Source of the DNA: Campylobacterales bacterium
GTDB taxonomy: Bacteria; Campylobacterota; Campylobacteria; Campylobacterales; QNZT01
NCBI GenBank assembly: GCA_027023405.1
Contig: JALVVN010000009.1
Coordinates: forward strand, 67,485 to 131,484
Direction: 5' to 3'
DNA length: 64,000 nucleotides
Position 1 is the first letter of the stretch, and the number at the start of each line of letters is the position of its first letter. The translations under genes and the position numbers were made by a program. Positions 17,294 through 28,310 of the stretch are shown here, in pieces. Below the pieces are notes generated by a model that saw only the letters and a program-made list of their open reading frames with translations, did not search any database and had not been told where the DNA came from.

Positions 17294-18757
17294 TTACGCC
17301 ATCGGTGTTGCAGTTTGAGGTTCACGCTCAAGTTGCTTACCAGCTTTATATGTCATGAAGATATTGAATGCCCACATAAATACACCTGTTAGATAGAAAA
17401 GTCCACCTACACCACGGATAGTATAGTAAGGGTGCAATACCTCAACAGTATCGATAAATGAGTATGAGAGGTTACCAAACTGATCCGTTGCTCTCCACAT
17501 CATACCTTGAGTAATACCCGCAATCCACATGCTAGAGAAGTAGAGTACGATTCCTGTAGTTTGCAACCAAAATTGCGCCTCAACAATCTTCTTGCTCCAA
17601 ATTTCTCTCTTAGCAATTCTAGGAGTAATATGGTAAATTCCGGCAATAATCATAAATCCAACCCAACCAAGCGTTCCATCATGAACATGTCCGGGAATCC
17701 AATCAGTAAAGTGAGCCAAAGCATTAACCGAACGAATTGCTTGAATTGGTCCCTCTAATGTTGAGAACATATAGAATGTAGATGCAAGAATCATAAATTT
17801 AATAAGAGGGTTCGTTTGAAGCTGACCCCACTCACCCTTCATTGTAAGAAGCATATTGATCGCACTTCCCCATGAAGGCAAAATCAAAATAACAGAAAAA
17901 ACTGAACCCATTGTCTGTACCCAATCAGGAACGGTAGAGTAAAGAAGGTGGTGACCACCTGCCCAAAGATAGACAAACATCAATCCCCAAAATGCCGCGA
18001 TTGAGAGCTTATATGAATAAACCGGCTGACCTGACTCTTTAGGAAGGAAGTAATAGATCAATGCAATAATCGGTGTTGTAAACACGAATGCAACCGCATT
18101 GTGTCCATACCACCATTGAACCATTGCATCATTGGTACCTGCATACATGCTGACTGAGTGATACCATTTACCTACACCGGAAACAAAATAGGTTGGTACT
18201 TCCATATTGTTAAAGAGATAGAGCATTGCAATCGCTACATAAAATGCTATCATATACCACATAGAGATGTAGAGATATTTCTCTCTTCTGATACCTATCA
18301 TACCGAATAGATTAATACCGAATATCACCCATACAACAACAATAGCAACATCAATTGGCCACTCAAACTCCGCATACTCTTTGGAAGTGGTAATTCCCAA
18401 AAGGAGTGACACAACAACAGCCGCAACTGTTGCTATATAGAGCCAAAAGTGCAATTTACCGATAAACATCATAAACGGTGACTCTGCCATTGAAACCTTG
18501 AGGATTCTTTGACCGAAATAGTACCATGAAGCCCATATACCGCTCAAAGTAAATCCAAATGCAACCGAATCAGTGTGTAAAGGTCTCAAACGACTAAATG
18601 TGCCGTACTCTCCCGCCAAGTTGCTTAGTTGTGGAAACGCCAATTGAAATGCCAAAATAACACCAATGGTCATACCCACCATACCCAATACAATTGCCGC
18701 GACAGTAAACATCTTGGCAACCGTATAGTCATATTCTAATGCATTGTGTGACTGCAT
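17294..18757 (-). CDS. ccoN: cbb3 cytochrome c oxidase subunit I
   Basis: CcoN is the catalytic haem-copper subunit that reduces oxygen with high affinity in the inner membrane. The 487-residue protein has about twelve transmembrane helices. Histidine ligands for haem and CuB are in QWWYGHNAVAF, AGGHHLLYS and GHVHDGTLGW. It is the first gene of the operon that continues to addA. GGAGG lies about 5 bp before the ATG, and a good -10 box is found about 55 bp upstream. Such operons are often controlled by oxygen, but I see no clear FNR-type dyad here. Confidence 0.98.
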   Translation of the reverse strand: MQSHNALEYDYTVAKMFTVAAIVLGMVGMTIGVILAFQLAFPQLSNLAGEYGTFSRLRPLHTDSVAFGFTLSGIWASWYYFGQRILKVSMAESPFMMFIGKLHFWLYIATVAAVVVSLLLGITTSKEYAEFEWPIDVAIVVVWVIFGINLFGMIGIRREKYLYISMWYMIAFYVAIAMLYLFNNMEVPTYFVSGVGKWYHSVSMYAGTNDAMVQWWYGHNAVAFVFTTPIIALIYYFLPKESGQPVYSYKLSIAAFWGLMFVYLWAGGHHLLYSTVPDWVQTMGSVFSVILILPSWGSAINMLLTMKGEWGQLQTNPLIKFMILASTFYMFSTLEGPIQAIRSVNALAHFTDWIPGHVHDGTLGWVGFMIIAGIYHITPRIAKREIWSKKIVEAQFWLQTTGIVLYFSSMWIAGITQGMMWRATDQFGNLSYSFIDTVEVLHPYYTIRGVGGLFYLTGVFMWAFNIFMTYKAGKQLEREPQTATPMA

Positions 18758-18809
18758 TAAAACCTCCTTAAGATTGTTTATTCATGCTTTTATAGCCATG
18801 ATAAATGAT

Positions 18810-18815
18810 ATTATA
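18810..18815 (-). promoter_or_regulatory. -10 box of the ccoNOQP-addBA operon
   Basis: The minus strand reads ACTTATAATATC with a perfect TATAAT 52 bp upstream of the ccoN start codon. The -35 region is AT-rich without a clear hexamer. The 159-bp spacer to carA is otherwise AT-rich and holds no gene. Confidence 0.5.
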
Positions 18816-18916
18816 AGTCTTTTTAAATATAATGAAGCTTAAAAATAAGGCTTATAGTTTACTTTATATTAATAAAAATAGAATTTCTCGCGAGACAAAA
18901 ACTCTATATTTTTTCG

Positions 18917-20047
18917 TCAAAGGTTAGAAAAGAATCTCTGAAAAATATATTTACTATCATGAGGACCGGGACTCGCTTCAGGGTGGTGCTGTACCGAAAA
19001 GATAGGACTCTCTTTATATTTAACCCCCTCAATTGTTCCGTCAAAGAGGTTTTGATGCGTTACTTCCGCAATCTCCCGAATAGTTTCAGGAAGATTGTAG
19101 TTATGGTTTTGTGCCGTGATCTCTACCGCCCCATTCTCTATCCACTTGACAGGGTGATTGCCACCGTGATGCCCAAATTTAAGTTTATAGGTTTTATAAC
19201 CATGTGCGATAGAGAGAAGCTGATGTCCCAAACAGATCGCAAACATCGGTATCTTAGCTTCAATTAATTTTCGCACCTCTCGAGCCTCTCTCTCCAATAC
19301 AAGCGGATCACCCGGACCATTCGAGAGAAAAATCGCATCAAGCTTTTTAGCATGAAACTCTTGAATCAATACTTCAGCATCAAAATGGTGAGGAATCACT
19401 CTCACACTAAACCCGGAATCTTTCAACTCATTTAAAATATTTCGCTTCACCCCAAAGTCAATAACAACGACTCTTTTCCCTCTATTGATTGGCGTACGAT
19501 AGTGTTGTGCTATCGGATCCCACGCACCATCTGTATGCTCATAAGGCTCTTTCGTACTCACTTTTTCAATATAATTTACCTCTTCAATACGAGGTGATGC
19601 CTCAAGCAACTCTTTCAGTTCGCTCTTTTGGGAGATCTCTGTCGAAGCGATCATCATCATCGAGCCTTTGTCGCGAAGAAGCTTCGTCAAATAGCGAGTA
19701 TCTACATCGCAAATTCCAAAACTTTGATGATGCTTGAGAAGAGCAGAGAGTGACTCTTGCGCACGAAAATTGGAATAACGCTCTTGGTAATTTCTCGCGA
19801 TTATACCGCTAGCGTAGATTGTGGTACTCTCCATATCATCTGCGTTACAACCGACATTGCCGATTTCCGGCATTGTAAAGAGAACAAACTGTCCCGCATA
19901 ACTCGGATCTGTCACAATCTCTTGATAGCCTGTCATCGAAGTATTAAAAACAATTTCGCCAACTTTGGTTCCTTCCGTCCCAAAGCTTCTTGCCTCCAAA
20001 AAGGTACCATCTTCAAGATAGATCCAAATCTTTGGTAAAGCACTCAT
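18917..20047 (-). CDS. carA: carbamoyl-phosphate synthase small subunit
   Basis: CarA is the glutamine amidotransferase that channels ammonia to CarB for pyrimidine and arginine synthesis. The 376-residue protein has the class I amidotransferase nucleophile Cys in FAICLGHQLL and the His/Glu pair in QHHPEASPGP. NGPGDP forms the oxyanion turn. The ATG shares one base with the stop of the DUF507 gene, so translation is coupled. carB is not in the window. Confidence 0.98.
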   Translation of the reverse strand: MSALPKIWIYLEDGTFLEARSFGTEGTKVGEIVFNTSMTGYQEIVTDPSYAGQFVLFTMPEIGNVGCNADDMESTTIYASGIIARNYQERYSNFRAQESLSALLKHHQSFGICDVDTRYLTKLLRDKGSMMMIASTEISQKSELKELLEASPRIEEVNYIEKVSTKEPYEHTDGAWDPIAQHYRTPINRGKRVVVIDFGVKRNILNELKDSGFSVRVIPHHFDAEVLIQEFHAKKLDAIFLSNGPGDPLVLEREAREVRKLIEAKIPMFAICLGHQLLSIAHGYKTYKLKFGHHGGNHPVKWIENGAVEITAQNHNYNLPETIREIAEVTHQNLFDGTIEGVKYKESPIFSVQHHPEASPGPHDSKYIFQRFFSNL

Positions 20048-20598
20048 CAGAACATCCCCTTCTTCTTCAACTCCTCGCGATAGAGTCTTTCAAAAACGAT
20101 ATTATACTCATCTGTCCCGGGAATCAACTCTCGTTTCATTCCCTGAATCTTATCTATCACAGTCTCTTCTATCTCCTCAAATCCTTCAATATAACTCTCC
20201 ATGGCTGTGAGTATGACATTTTTGATGGTATTTTCTGCCACATTATACTCTATGAGGTCATTCTGCCAAAGCCTGTCTAAAATTTGATGTGCCAAATTGT
20301 TATAACGATCTTCATAAGAGAGAATCACGCCATACTCTTTTGCCATCTTCTTTTTAATCATCCAAAACATACTACGACGATCGATCTGGTTAAACTCAAG
20401 TTCATCTTCATTCTCATCCAATAGCTCTTCTACACGCGATTCCAGCGCCTGCTCTTTTTTGAGATCCTCCTCGATCACCTCTTGCGCAACCACCTTAACC
20501 GGTTCAAGACCTTTGGTAAAAGTAGCATAACCGCTTCCTAATAAATCAATAGCAACTTTATTTGCAATGTAAGGGGCATGGGGTAATCTGATCTTCAT
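20047..20598 (-). CDS. DUF507 family protein
   Basis: This is a 183-residue soluble, mostly helical protein of unknown function. The N-terminal MKIRLPHAPYIANKVAIDLL, a highly acidic middle (EELLDENEDELEF) and the C-terminal FERLYREELKKKGMF are the family pattern I know. It is found directly before carA in Campylobacter as well. Its stop overlaps the carA ATG by 1 bp. Confidence 0.8.
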   Translation of the reverse strand: MKIRLPHAPYIANKVAIDLLGSGYATFTKGLEPVKVVAQEVIEEDLKKEQALESRVEELLDENEDELEFNQIDRRSMFWMIKKKMAKEYGVILSYEDRYNNLAHQILDRLWQNDLIEYNVAENTIKNVILTAMESYIEGFEEIEETVIDKIQGMKRELIPGTDEYNIVFERLYREELKKKGMF

Positions 20599-20661
20599 CG
20601 TTTAGACCTTCAATCTGTAATTTGTCTGATTCTATCAAAAAGTAGGTAAAGAGCTTATAAC

Positions 20662-21194
20662 TCACTTGGTTTTATTAGAATCATTTGCCGTTTGATCTGC
20701 AAGTATTTTTGTCACTTCGGAGGCATTTTTCGGATCCATTTTCGCCATGATTTTAGCAATTTTTTTAGGAGGAAGCTTGGAAAGAATAGTGGACGCTTTT
20801 TGATGACTCATCTGATCTAAGATCGCTGCTGCTTTAGAGTCTTTCATTTTCAGATAAGTAATTGCAACTTTTTGATTTTTAGTATTCCTTATCTCTTCTA
20901 ATATTTTTTGATTTTTTTGATAGAGTTCTAAAGTATCTTGCTTGACTTTCTCATCTTTTTGCAACGCTTTCTCTATCTCTTGACGCTTTCTCTCCAAAAG
21001 TTTAGATTTTTTCTCCATCAACTCCTCATTAGCTTGTTTTAATGCCTCAAGAGAGCTTTTTTCTCGCACTATCTCCTCTAGTTTTGCGGCGATCTCTTGC
21101 TTACGCAATTCAAAGAGTTGGTTACAATCAACCGTCAATGGCTCTTTGGCAAAGAGTGAATGAAACAAAAGTACAACAAAAGACAATGTAAATT

Positions 21195-21198
<4 letters not shown>
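20662..21198 (-). CDS. MotE-like periplasmic protein (MgtE-N-like domain)
   Basis: This 178-residue exported protein has a signal sequence (MKFTLSFVVLLFHSLFA), a coiled coil at about 30-110 rich in Lys and Glu, and a C-terminal repeat-like domain: MKDSKAAAILDQMSHQKASTILSKLPPKKIAKIMAKMDP. That is the MgtE-N/MotE pattern found in periplasmic flagellar motor proteins; MotE chaperones MotC in rhizobia. In C. jejuni the protein at the same gene position (Cj1496c) is a glycoprotein, which I recall from memory. The ATG overlaps the FliJ-like stop by 4 bp. Confidence 0.72.
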
Positions 21199-23721
<2,523 letters not shown>

Positions 23722-23750
23722 AGTTTTCTTTCCGGTGTATTATTTTATTC

Positions 23751-23769
23751 ATACTATGGGGATAGTATA
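23751..23769 (-). promoter_or_regulatory. hisZ-purA promoter -10 with overlapping dyad
   Basis: On the minus strand TGTTATACT is an extended -10 at 23764-23769, 43 bp from the start codon. The dyad ATACTAT-GGGG-ATAGTAT (23751-23768) overlaps the -10 and the probable start site. Its position would suit a repressor site, but it could also be a chance hairpin at the 5-prime end of the mRNA. Confidence 0.45.
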
Positions 23770-23797
23770 ACAAAAAAAGTCTAAGATCCGTACGCTC

Positions 23798-24940
23798 CTA
23801 AGCAAAAAGGAAGCGAATCACGAGCAAAACTACCAATGCTATCAAAGTAAGCCGCAATGTATTACACCGTGTTTTGTTTTTAATTTTTTGTAAATAAACC
23901 TGCTTAATGTGACTAATCAATAATTTATGTCTAATCTCCTTACGACTATCAAATGTGTGAAAGAAAACAAACATAATAACCAAAAACAACACTAGGTTAA
24001 TGATATCACTTTTGTCTCTGAGTAAAATACCAATTGATGAAAGAATAATTTGCACAGCTATCAGTAGATGTACACTACCATCTACACTTTGATTTTTCAG
24101 AACTAATTGGTGATGTAGATGAGTTTTGTCCGGTGCAAAAGGTGAAACACCTCTTTGAATACGACGCACCATTACAATAATCGTATCGATAATAGGCAAT
24201 GCAGCAATATATAAAATCGCCGTATCGCTAATATAGTGTGTCGCTCGCATCGCAACGGCAGAGATAATAAACCCCAAGACTAAGGAACCGCTATCACCCA
24301 TAAAAATCGTTGCAGGGTACCAGTTGTAGAGTAAAAATCCTAAAATTGCCATAATCGTAAAAAAAGTCACATAAAGAATAAACTGATCTTGATAGATGTA
24401 ACCGATATAAAAAAGTGCAGCTAAAATAATCACTGAAATCGAACCGGCCAAACCATCTAACCCATCAATCAAATTTAATGCATTGGTAAAACCGGCTACT
24501 GCAAACATGGTAAAAAATATAGAAATCACATAAGGCATCTGCAAATCTACACCAAACCAGTTGCCTAATGTCACAATTTTTAGATCGTCATAGAAATAGA
24601 TGATTAGCGTTGCCGCCATAATAACAATGAGTTTAACCCGCGCAGATATGGGTTTGAGATCATCAATCACACCGGTGATGAAAATGATTAATAAGGCTCC
24701 AAAAAAGCCGATATGTTGCACAACAAAAGAAAAGTGAAAAAGCGTGAGTACCACCATCAGAGAGAAATAGATCGCTATCCCTGCACCTCTAGGTGTAGGC
24801 ACAGTATGAGAACTTCTCTGATTAGGCACATCAATCAATTGAATGCGTGTCGCATTTTGTTTGATAATTTGAATCAGAAGGAGTGATAAAAAGAAGAGGA
24901 TAAGTCCCTCTAACAATAAACCTCCTCCTGCTTGAAACAT
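23798..24940 (-). CDS. WecA-like polyprenyl-phosphate GlcNAc-1-phosphate transferase (GT4-type membrane enzyme)
   Basis: This 380-residue integral membrane enzyme belongs to the MraY/WecA family. It moves a hexosamine-1-phosphate from a UDP-sugar to undecaprenyl phosphate to start glycan assembly. The motifs are clear: ITGVIDDLKPIS, NALNLIDGLDGLAG, FMGDSGSLVLG and DKTHLHHQLV. About ten hydrophobic helices are seen. A shorter tail than in typical WecA ends in a basic KIKNKTRCN region and a final helix. It is the last gene after wza- and wzc-like genes. HisZ and purA follow with their own promoter. Confidence 0.9.
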   Translation of the reverse strand: MFQAGGGLLLEGLILFFLSLLLIQIIKQNATRIQLIDVPNQRSSHTVPTPRGAGIAIYFSLMVVLTLFHFSFVVQHIGFFGALLIIFITGVIDDLKPISARVKLIVIMAATLIIYFYDDLKIVTLGNWFGVDLQMPYVISIFFTMFAVAGFTNALNLIDGLDGLAGSISVIILAALFYIGYIYQDQFILYVTFFTIMAILGFLLYNWYPATIFMGDSGSLVLGFIISAVAMRATHYISDTAILYIAALPIIDTIIVMVRRIQRGVSPFAPDKTHLHHQLVLKNQSVDGSVHLLIAVQIILSSIGILLRDKSDIINLVLFLVIMFVFFHTFDSRKEIRHKLLISHIKQVYLQKIKNKTRCNTLRLTLIALVVLLVIRFLFA

Positions 24941-24962
24941 ACTTTTATCACCTTGACTTTAG

Positions 24963-27278
24963 TTATTTATAGGTATAGCTATATTTAAAAAAGCTCTGAG
25001 ACAAATTTTTTGGCTTCACATCATTTAAAACTATACCTACATTACTTATCTCATATGTTTGAATCATATCCTCTAAACTTTTGAGATACTCTTTTTCTGA
25101 ATATTCAGAACGGAAAACGACCAATGAAATATCAGCAAGCTTCATTAACAATATCGCATCCGTGAGCGCACCCATCGGCGGTGCATCAACGATAATATAA
25201 TCATAGTTCGCACGAAGCTCTTCAATAACACGCTCTAAATGTCCTGCCTGCATCAATTCCGAGGGATTTGGCGGAATAGGTCCTGAAGTAATAATATCTA
25301 AATTCTTAATCTTTTTATGTTCCCAAATGACCTCTTTCAATTCACTATTACCTGAGAGAACCGTACTCATACCTACCTTATTGGTCAACGCAAACACACG
25401 ATGCAACATCGGTCGTCGCATATCCAATGAGATGACAATACTCTTCTTATCACTCATTCCGAATACTGCGGCGAGATTGGTGGCTGTTGTCGTCTTTCCT
25501 TCTCCCGGAACTGTTGAAGTCACTACGATCACTTTACTCTTATGTTTAGCCGAAACAAATTCTAAATTGGTACGAATCAAGCGCATTGCTTCACTCGCGA
25601 CTGATTGCTGATCCTCTAAAACAAAAAGTTGATTCGTTGTTTTTTCATGAGGTACAATACCATAAAACGGAATAGTTGTATGGTGAGCAAAATCATCTCT
25701 ACTCTTCAATTTGTTATCAAACATATTTCGCAAAAGAACCAAAAGTGATGAGAAAATAAGTCCTAAAAGCGTACTCAAAACTAAAATCATCGGCTTATTC
25801 GGCTTAATAGGTTTTTTAGGAATGATAGCGCGATCAAGTACTCTATTACCCGAAACCTTCGCAGCTTTTGTAATTGACATCTCTGACTGTTTTTCAAGTA
25901 AAAATTGGTAAGTTTTTTGATTCACTTCATAGGTTCGTTTTAAATCAGCTAAATCCCGCTCTTTCTCAGGAAGCTTTGAGAGTTTCGTCTCCCTAGTATA
26001 GAGCGTATCTTCTAGCGCTTTTCTCTTCTCTCTTAACCCATCATTGATACTCTCAATCGCACTCTCAAGTGCCATTTTAATATCATCGATTTTCTCATTT
26101 GCCTTTTGAACATCAGGATGTGCCGGTGTAAATTTACTTAACAACGAGATTTTCTCCAATTTCGCTCTCTGAAAATCGGAAAGTAGTGTCTCTAAGACCG
26201 GATAATCTTTTGCCAATGATGAAACTGCCCCATAATTCCCTTTTCGAAACTCATCATAGAGTGATTGAAACGCATTCTCTTTGATCTTCACATCCGAAAG
26301 CTCCGCGCGATATTTACTAAGCTGTTTAATCGTCACATCCGATTCGGAATCGATATTCATTAAGTTATTCTCTTCTTTATAGTTTTCAAGTTTTATAGCG
26401 GATCGTTTGAGTTTTGCCTTGACTTTTTCAAGTTGTGCATTGATAAACGAGAGTGCTTGAGACGCTTCCGTTGTATTTTTATTTACACTTTTACTCATAT
26501 ACGAATCTACCAATGCATCAACAAAATCTTTTGCTCTCTTTGCCACAGTGTCTTGGTAAATGATCTTAATGACCGAACCGTTTTTAGCTACAGGGAAAAC
26601 ACTCAAGTTTTGTTGGATTGCATTAATAGCACTATTTTTATCTGAAACGACAAAAATAATCTTTGTATTTGGTACAAAAGCATCTTTTTTATTGATGACA
26701 GCAGAAAAATAGGGAGTATCAATCTTTTGCCCAAATTTATATTCTCCGTTGAGGGATACTTTTTCACCGCTGGATGCAAGTGTCTCTTTCAAAAGTGAGA
26801 GAACCCCTCCCGACTTAGTAAAGAGTTGAAAATGGTCATCATCAATTGGTTTTAAGTAAACCCAAATCCCATAAAATTCAGGATCTTTGACTTTTAAGGC
26901 ATTTAATTCAATCGGTTCATTTTTATAATATTCAACCTCTTTGTATGCTTGTTTTGCAAAGTATCGAATCTGGTATCCCACCTTTTGCATCGCTTCGGCA
27001 ATCAGTTTACGCGATCGTAAAACTTCAACCTCTGTATCAATCAGTGTGCTACCCTTGTCGTAGTCTCTCTTTTGCATCAAATCGATATCAAGTTTATCAT
27101 TACTCACTTCGATAGTTGAGTATGTCTCATATACCGGATGCGAAAAATAGTTATAGGCAAAGCCACCTAATAAAAATAGTAATGTCGTTAACAATATAAA
27201 CAATTTATGTTGCGAAAATAGTTTCAAAAAATGATTGACATCTCTATTGTTAATCTGCTTGTGCTGTGCTTTACCCAT
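24963..27278 (-). CDS. Wzc-like polysaccharide co-polymerase / tyrosine autokinase (first copy)
   Basis: This 771-residue inner-membrane protein regulates chain length and export of polysaccharide. A Wzz domain lies between two helices (about 30-52 and 495-515) with a long periplasmic coiled coil. The cytoplasmic BY-kinase domain has Walker A STVPGEGKTTTATN (592-597 core), Walker A-prime ISLDMRRPML and Walker B YDYIIVDAPP. A tyrosine-rich tail (YSYTYK) fits autophosphorylation. It follows the wza-like gene after 29 bp. A second copy is encoded at 60473-62818. Confidence 0.93.
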   Translation of the reverse strand: MGKAQHKQINNRDVNHFLKLFSQHKLFILLTTLLFLLGGFAYNYFSHPVYETYSTIEVSNDKLDIDLMQKRDYDKGSTLIDTEVEVLRSRKLIAEAMQKVGYQIRYFAKQAYKEVEYYKNEPIELNALKVKDPEFYGIWVYLKPIDDDHFQLFTKSGGVLSLLKETLASSGEKVSLNGEYKFGQKIDTPYFSAVINKKDAFVPNTKIIFVVSDKNSAINAIQQNLSVFPVAKNGSVIKIIYQDTVAKRAKDFVDALVDSYMSKSVNKNTTEASQALSFINAQLEKVKAKLKRSAIKLENYKEENNLMNIDSESDVTIKQLSKYRAELSDVKIKENAFQSLYDEFRKGNYGAVSSLAKDYPVLETLLSDFQRAKLEKISLLSKFTPAHPDVQKANEKIDDIKMALESAIESINDGLREKRKALEDTLYTRETKLSKLPEKERDLADLKRTYEVNQKTYQFLLEKQSEMSITKAAKVSGNRVLDRAIIPKKPIKPNKPMILVLSTLLGLIFSSLLVLLRNMFDNKLKSRDDFAHHTTIPFYGIVPHEKTTNQLFVLEDQQSVASEAMRLIRTNLEFVSAKHKSKVIVVTSTVPGEGKTTTATNLAAVFGMSDKKSIVISLDMRRPMLHRVFALTNKVGMSTVLSGNSELKEVIWEHKKIKNLDIITSGPIPPNPSELMQAGHLERVIEELRANYDYIIVDAPPMGALTDAILLMKLADISLVVFRSEYSEKEYLKSLEDMIQTYEISNVGIVLNDVKPKNLSQSFFKYSYTYK

Positions 27279-27307
27279 AACCTTCCTTCTTTTTTTAAAT
27301 CTTGTCC

Positions 27308-28099
27308 CTAGTGTCTAACATCAAAAATGCGTGTATTTGTCAGCTGCTTGCCTGTGAAGAGTACATCCAACACCCTTGTTGCAAGATCGATACCTGGGAT
27401 TTGTTCAGCTATACCCAAATTTCTTCTACGATACTCATTCGGTTCGACATAAACAACATCATTTGGATAGATAGTCAAAGCACCCGGTGCAAGCGCAGAG
27501 AGTCTCGTCAAGTCAACGGTTTCTACCTCCGGCTTCTCTCTGGTGCCTCGGATAATTTTGATACTTTGACGATCTGCAAAATCAGTCAATCCACCGGTGG
27601 AACTCAAAAGCTCTAACAATGAAGTTGTATCTTCAACAATATCCACACGACCTGGATTTCGTACTTCTCCTAATACAAATGCTCTCTTGTTAAGAATATC
27701 CACTGTTACATGCGAATGCCGAACATATTTTGCATATTCTCGTGTCAAGAGGGTAGCAGCTTGCCGAGCTGTTAAACCACCTACTCGGATTACCCCTACA
27801 AGAGGAAGATCGATCGTACCGTCCGGTGCCACCAAAACACCTCTTTCATCTCTAGGATTGATCTGCGCTCGAACATCTCTAGTGCTTAATTCCGGATGGT
27901 TAAAAACCAAAATCGAAAGACGATTATTCGGAACAATGCGTGACTCATAAATACCATGATGGGCAACACTGGTTGCAGGCAGAAGCGTATCTGCTTTTTT
28001 CTGGTTAAATAACAGATACTCATCTTTCGTACTACATCCGCTCATCATCATGAGACTTAATAATAGACTAGCTGAAACGCTAAAACGAACTTTTTTCAT
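27308..28099 (-). CDS. Wza-like polysaccharide export lipoprotein
   Basis: This outer-membrane export protein of about 263 residues has a lipobox (LLSLMMMSGCS) placing the lipidated Cys about 20 residues in. A Poly_export domain with RIVPNNRLSILVFNHPELSTRDV is followed by SLBB-like segments (RAFVLGEVRNPGRVDI and LLSSTGGLTDFADRQS). The ORF track begins at an upstream ATG at 28105; I prefer 28099, where AAGGG is 9 bp away. A TATAAT is at 28137-28142. Shorter than E. coli Wza; the C-terminal membrane helix is not obvious. Co-transcribed with the wzc-like gene. Confidence 0.88.
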   Translation of the reverse strand: MKKVRFSVSASLLLSLMMMSGCSTKDEYLLFNQKKADTLLPATSVAHHGIYESRIVPNNRLSILVFNHPELSTRDVRAQINPRDERGVLVAPDGTIDLPLVGVIRVGGLTARQAATLLTREYAKYVRHSHVTVDILNKRAFVLGEVRNPGRVDIVEDTTSLLELLSSTGGLTDFADRQSIKIIRGTREKPEVETVDLTRLSALAPGALTIYPNDVVYVEPNEYRRRNLGIAEQIPGIDLATRVLDVLFTGKQLTNTRIFDVRH

Positions 28100-28105
28100 A
28101 ATCAT

Positions 28106-28310
28106 ACGCCCTTACACTTTTAATAACATTAAAAGGATTATAGATAAATAAATATTAGTTTAAAATTAAATGTTAAAATAAATATACACAATATATCAGT
28201 ATGTAACTTTTTTGGACAAAAAAACATATTTGCACCAATCTCAAGTTGATTATATTATTAAATATATTAAATTTTTAACATATAACTTTAATTATTTAAA
28301 TATTCTTCCT
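28106..28310. other. AT-rich intergenic region with wza-like promoter
   Basis: This 205-bp spacer lies between the wecC stop and the wza-like start. It is very AT-rich, with repeated TTTAAAATTAAA and ATATATTAAA stretches. The minus-strand TATAAT at 28137-28142 is the best -10 for the wza-like gene. I see no RNA gene or strong terminator. Confidence 0.5.
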
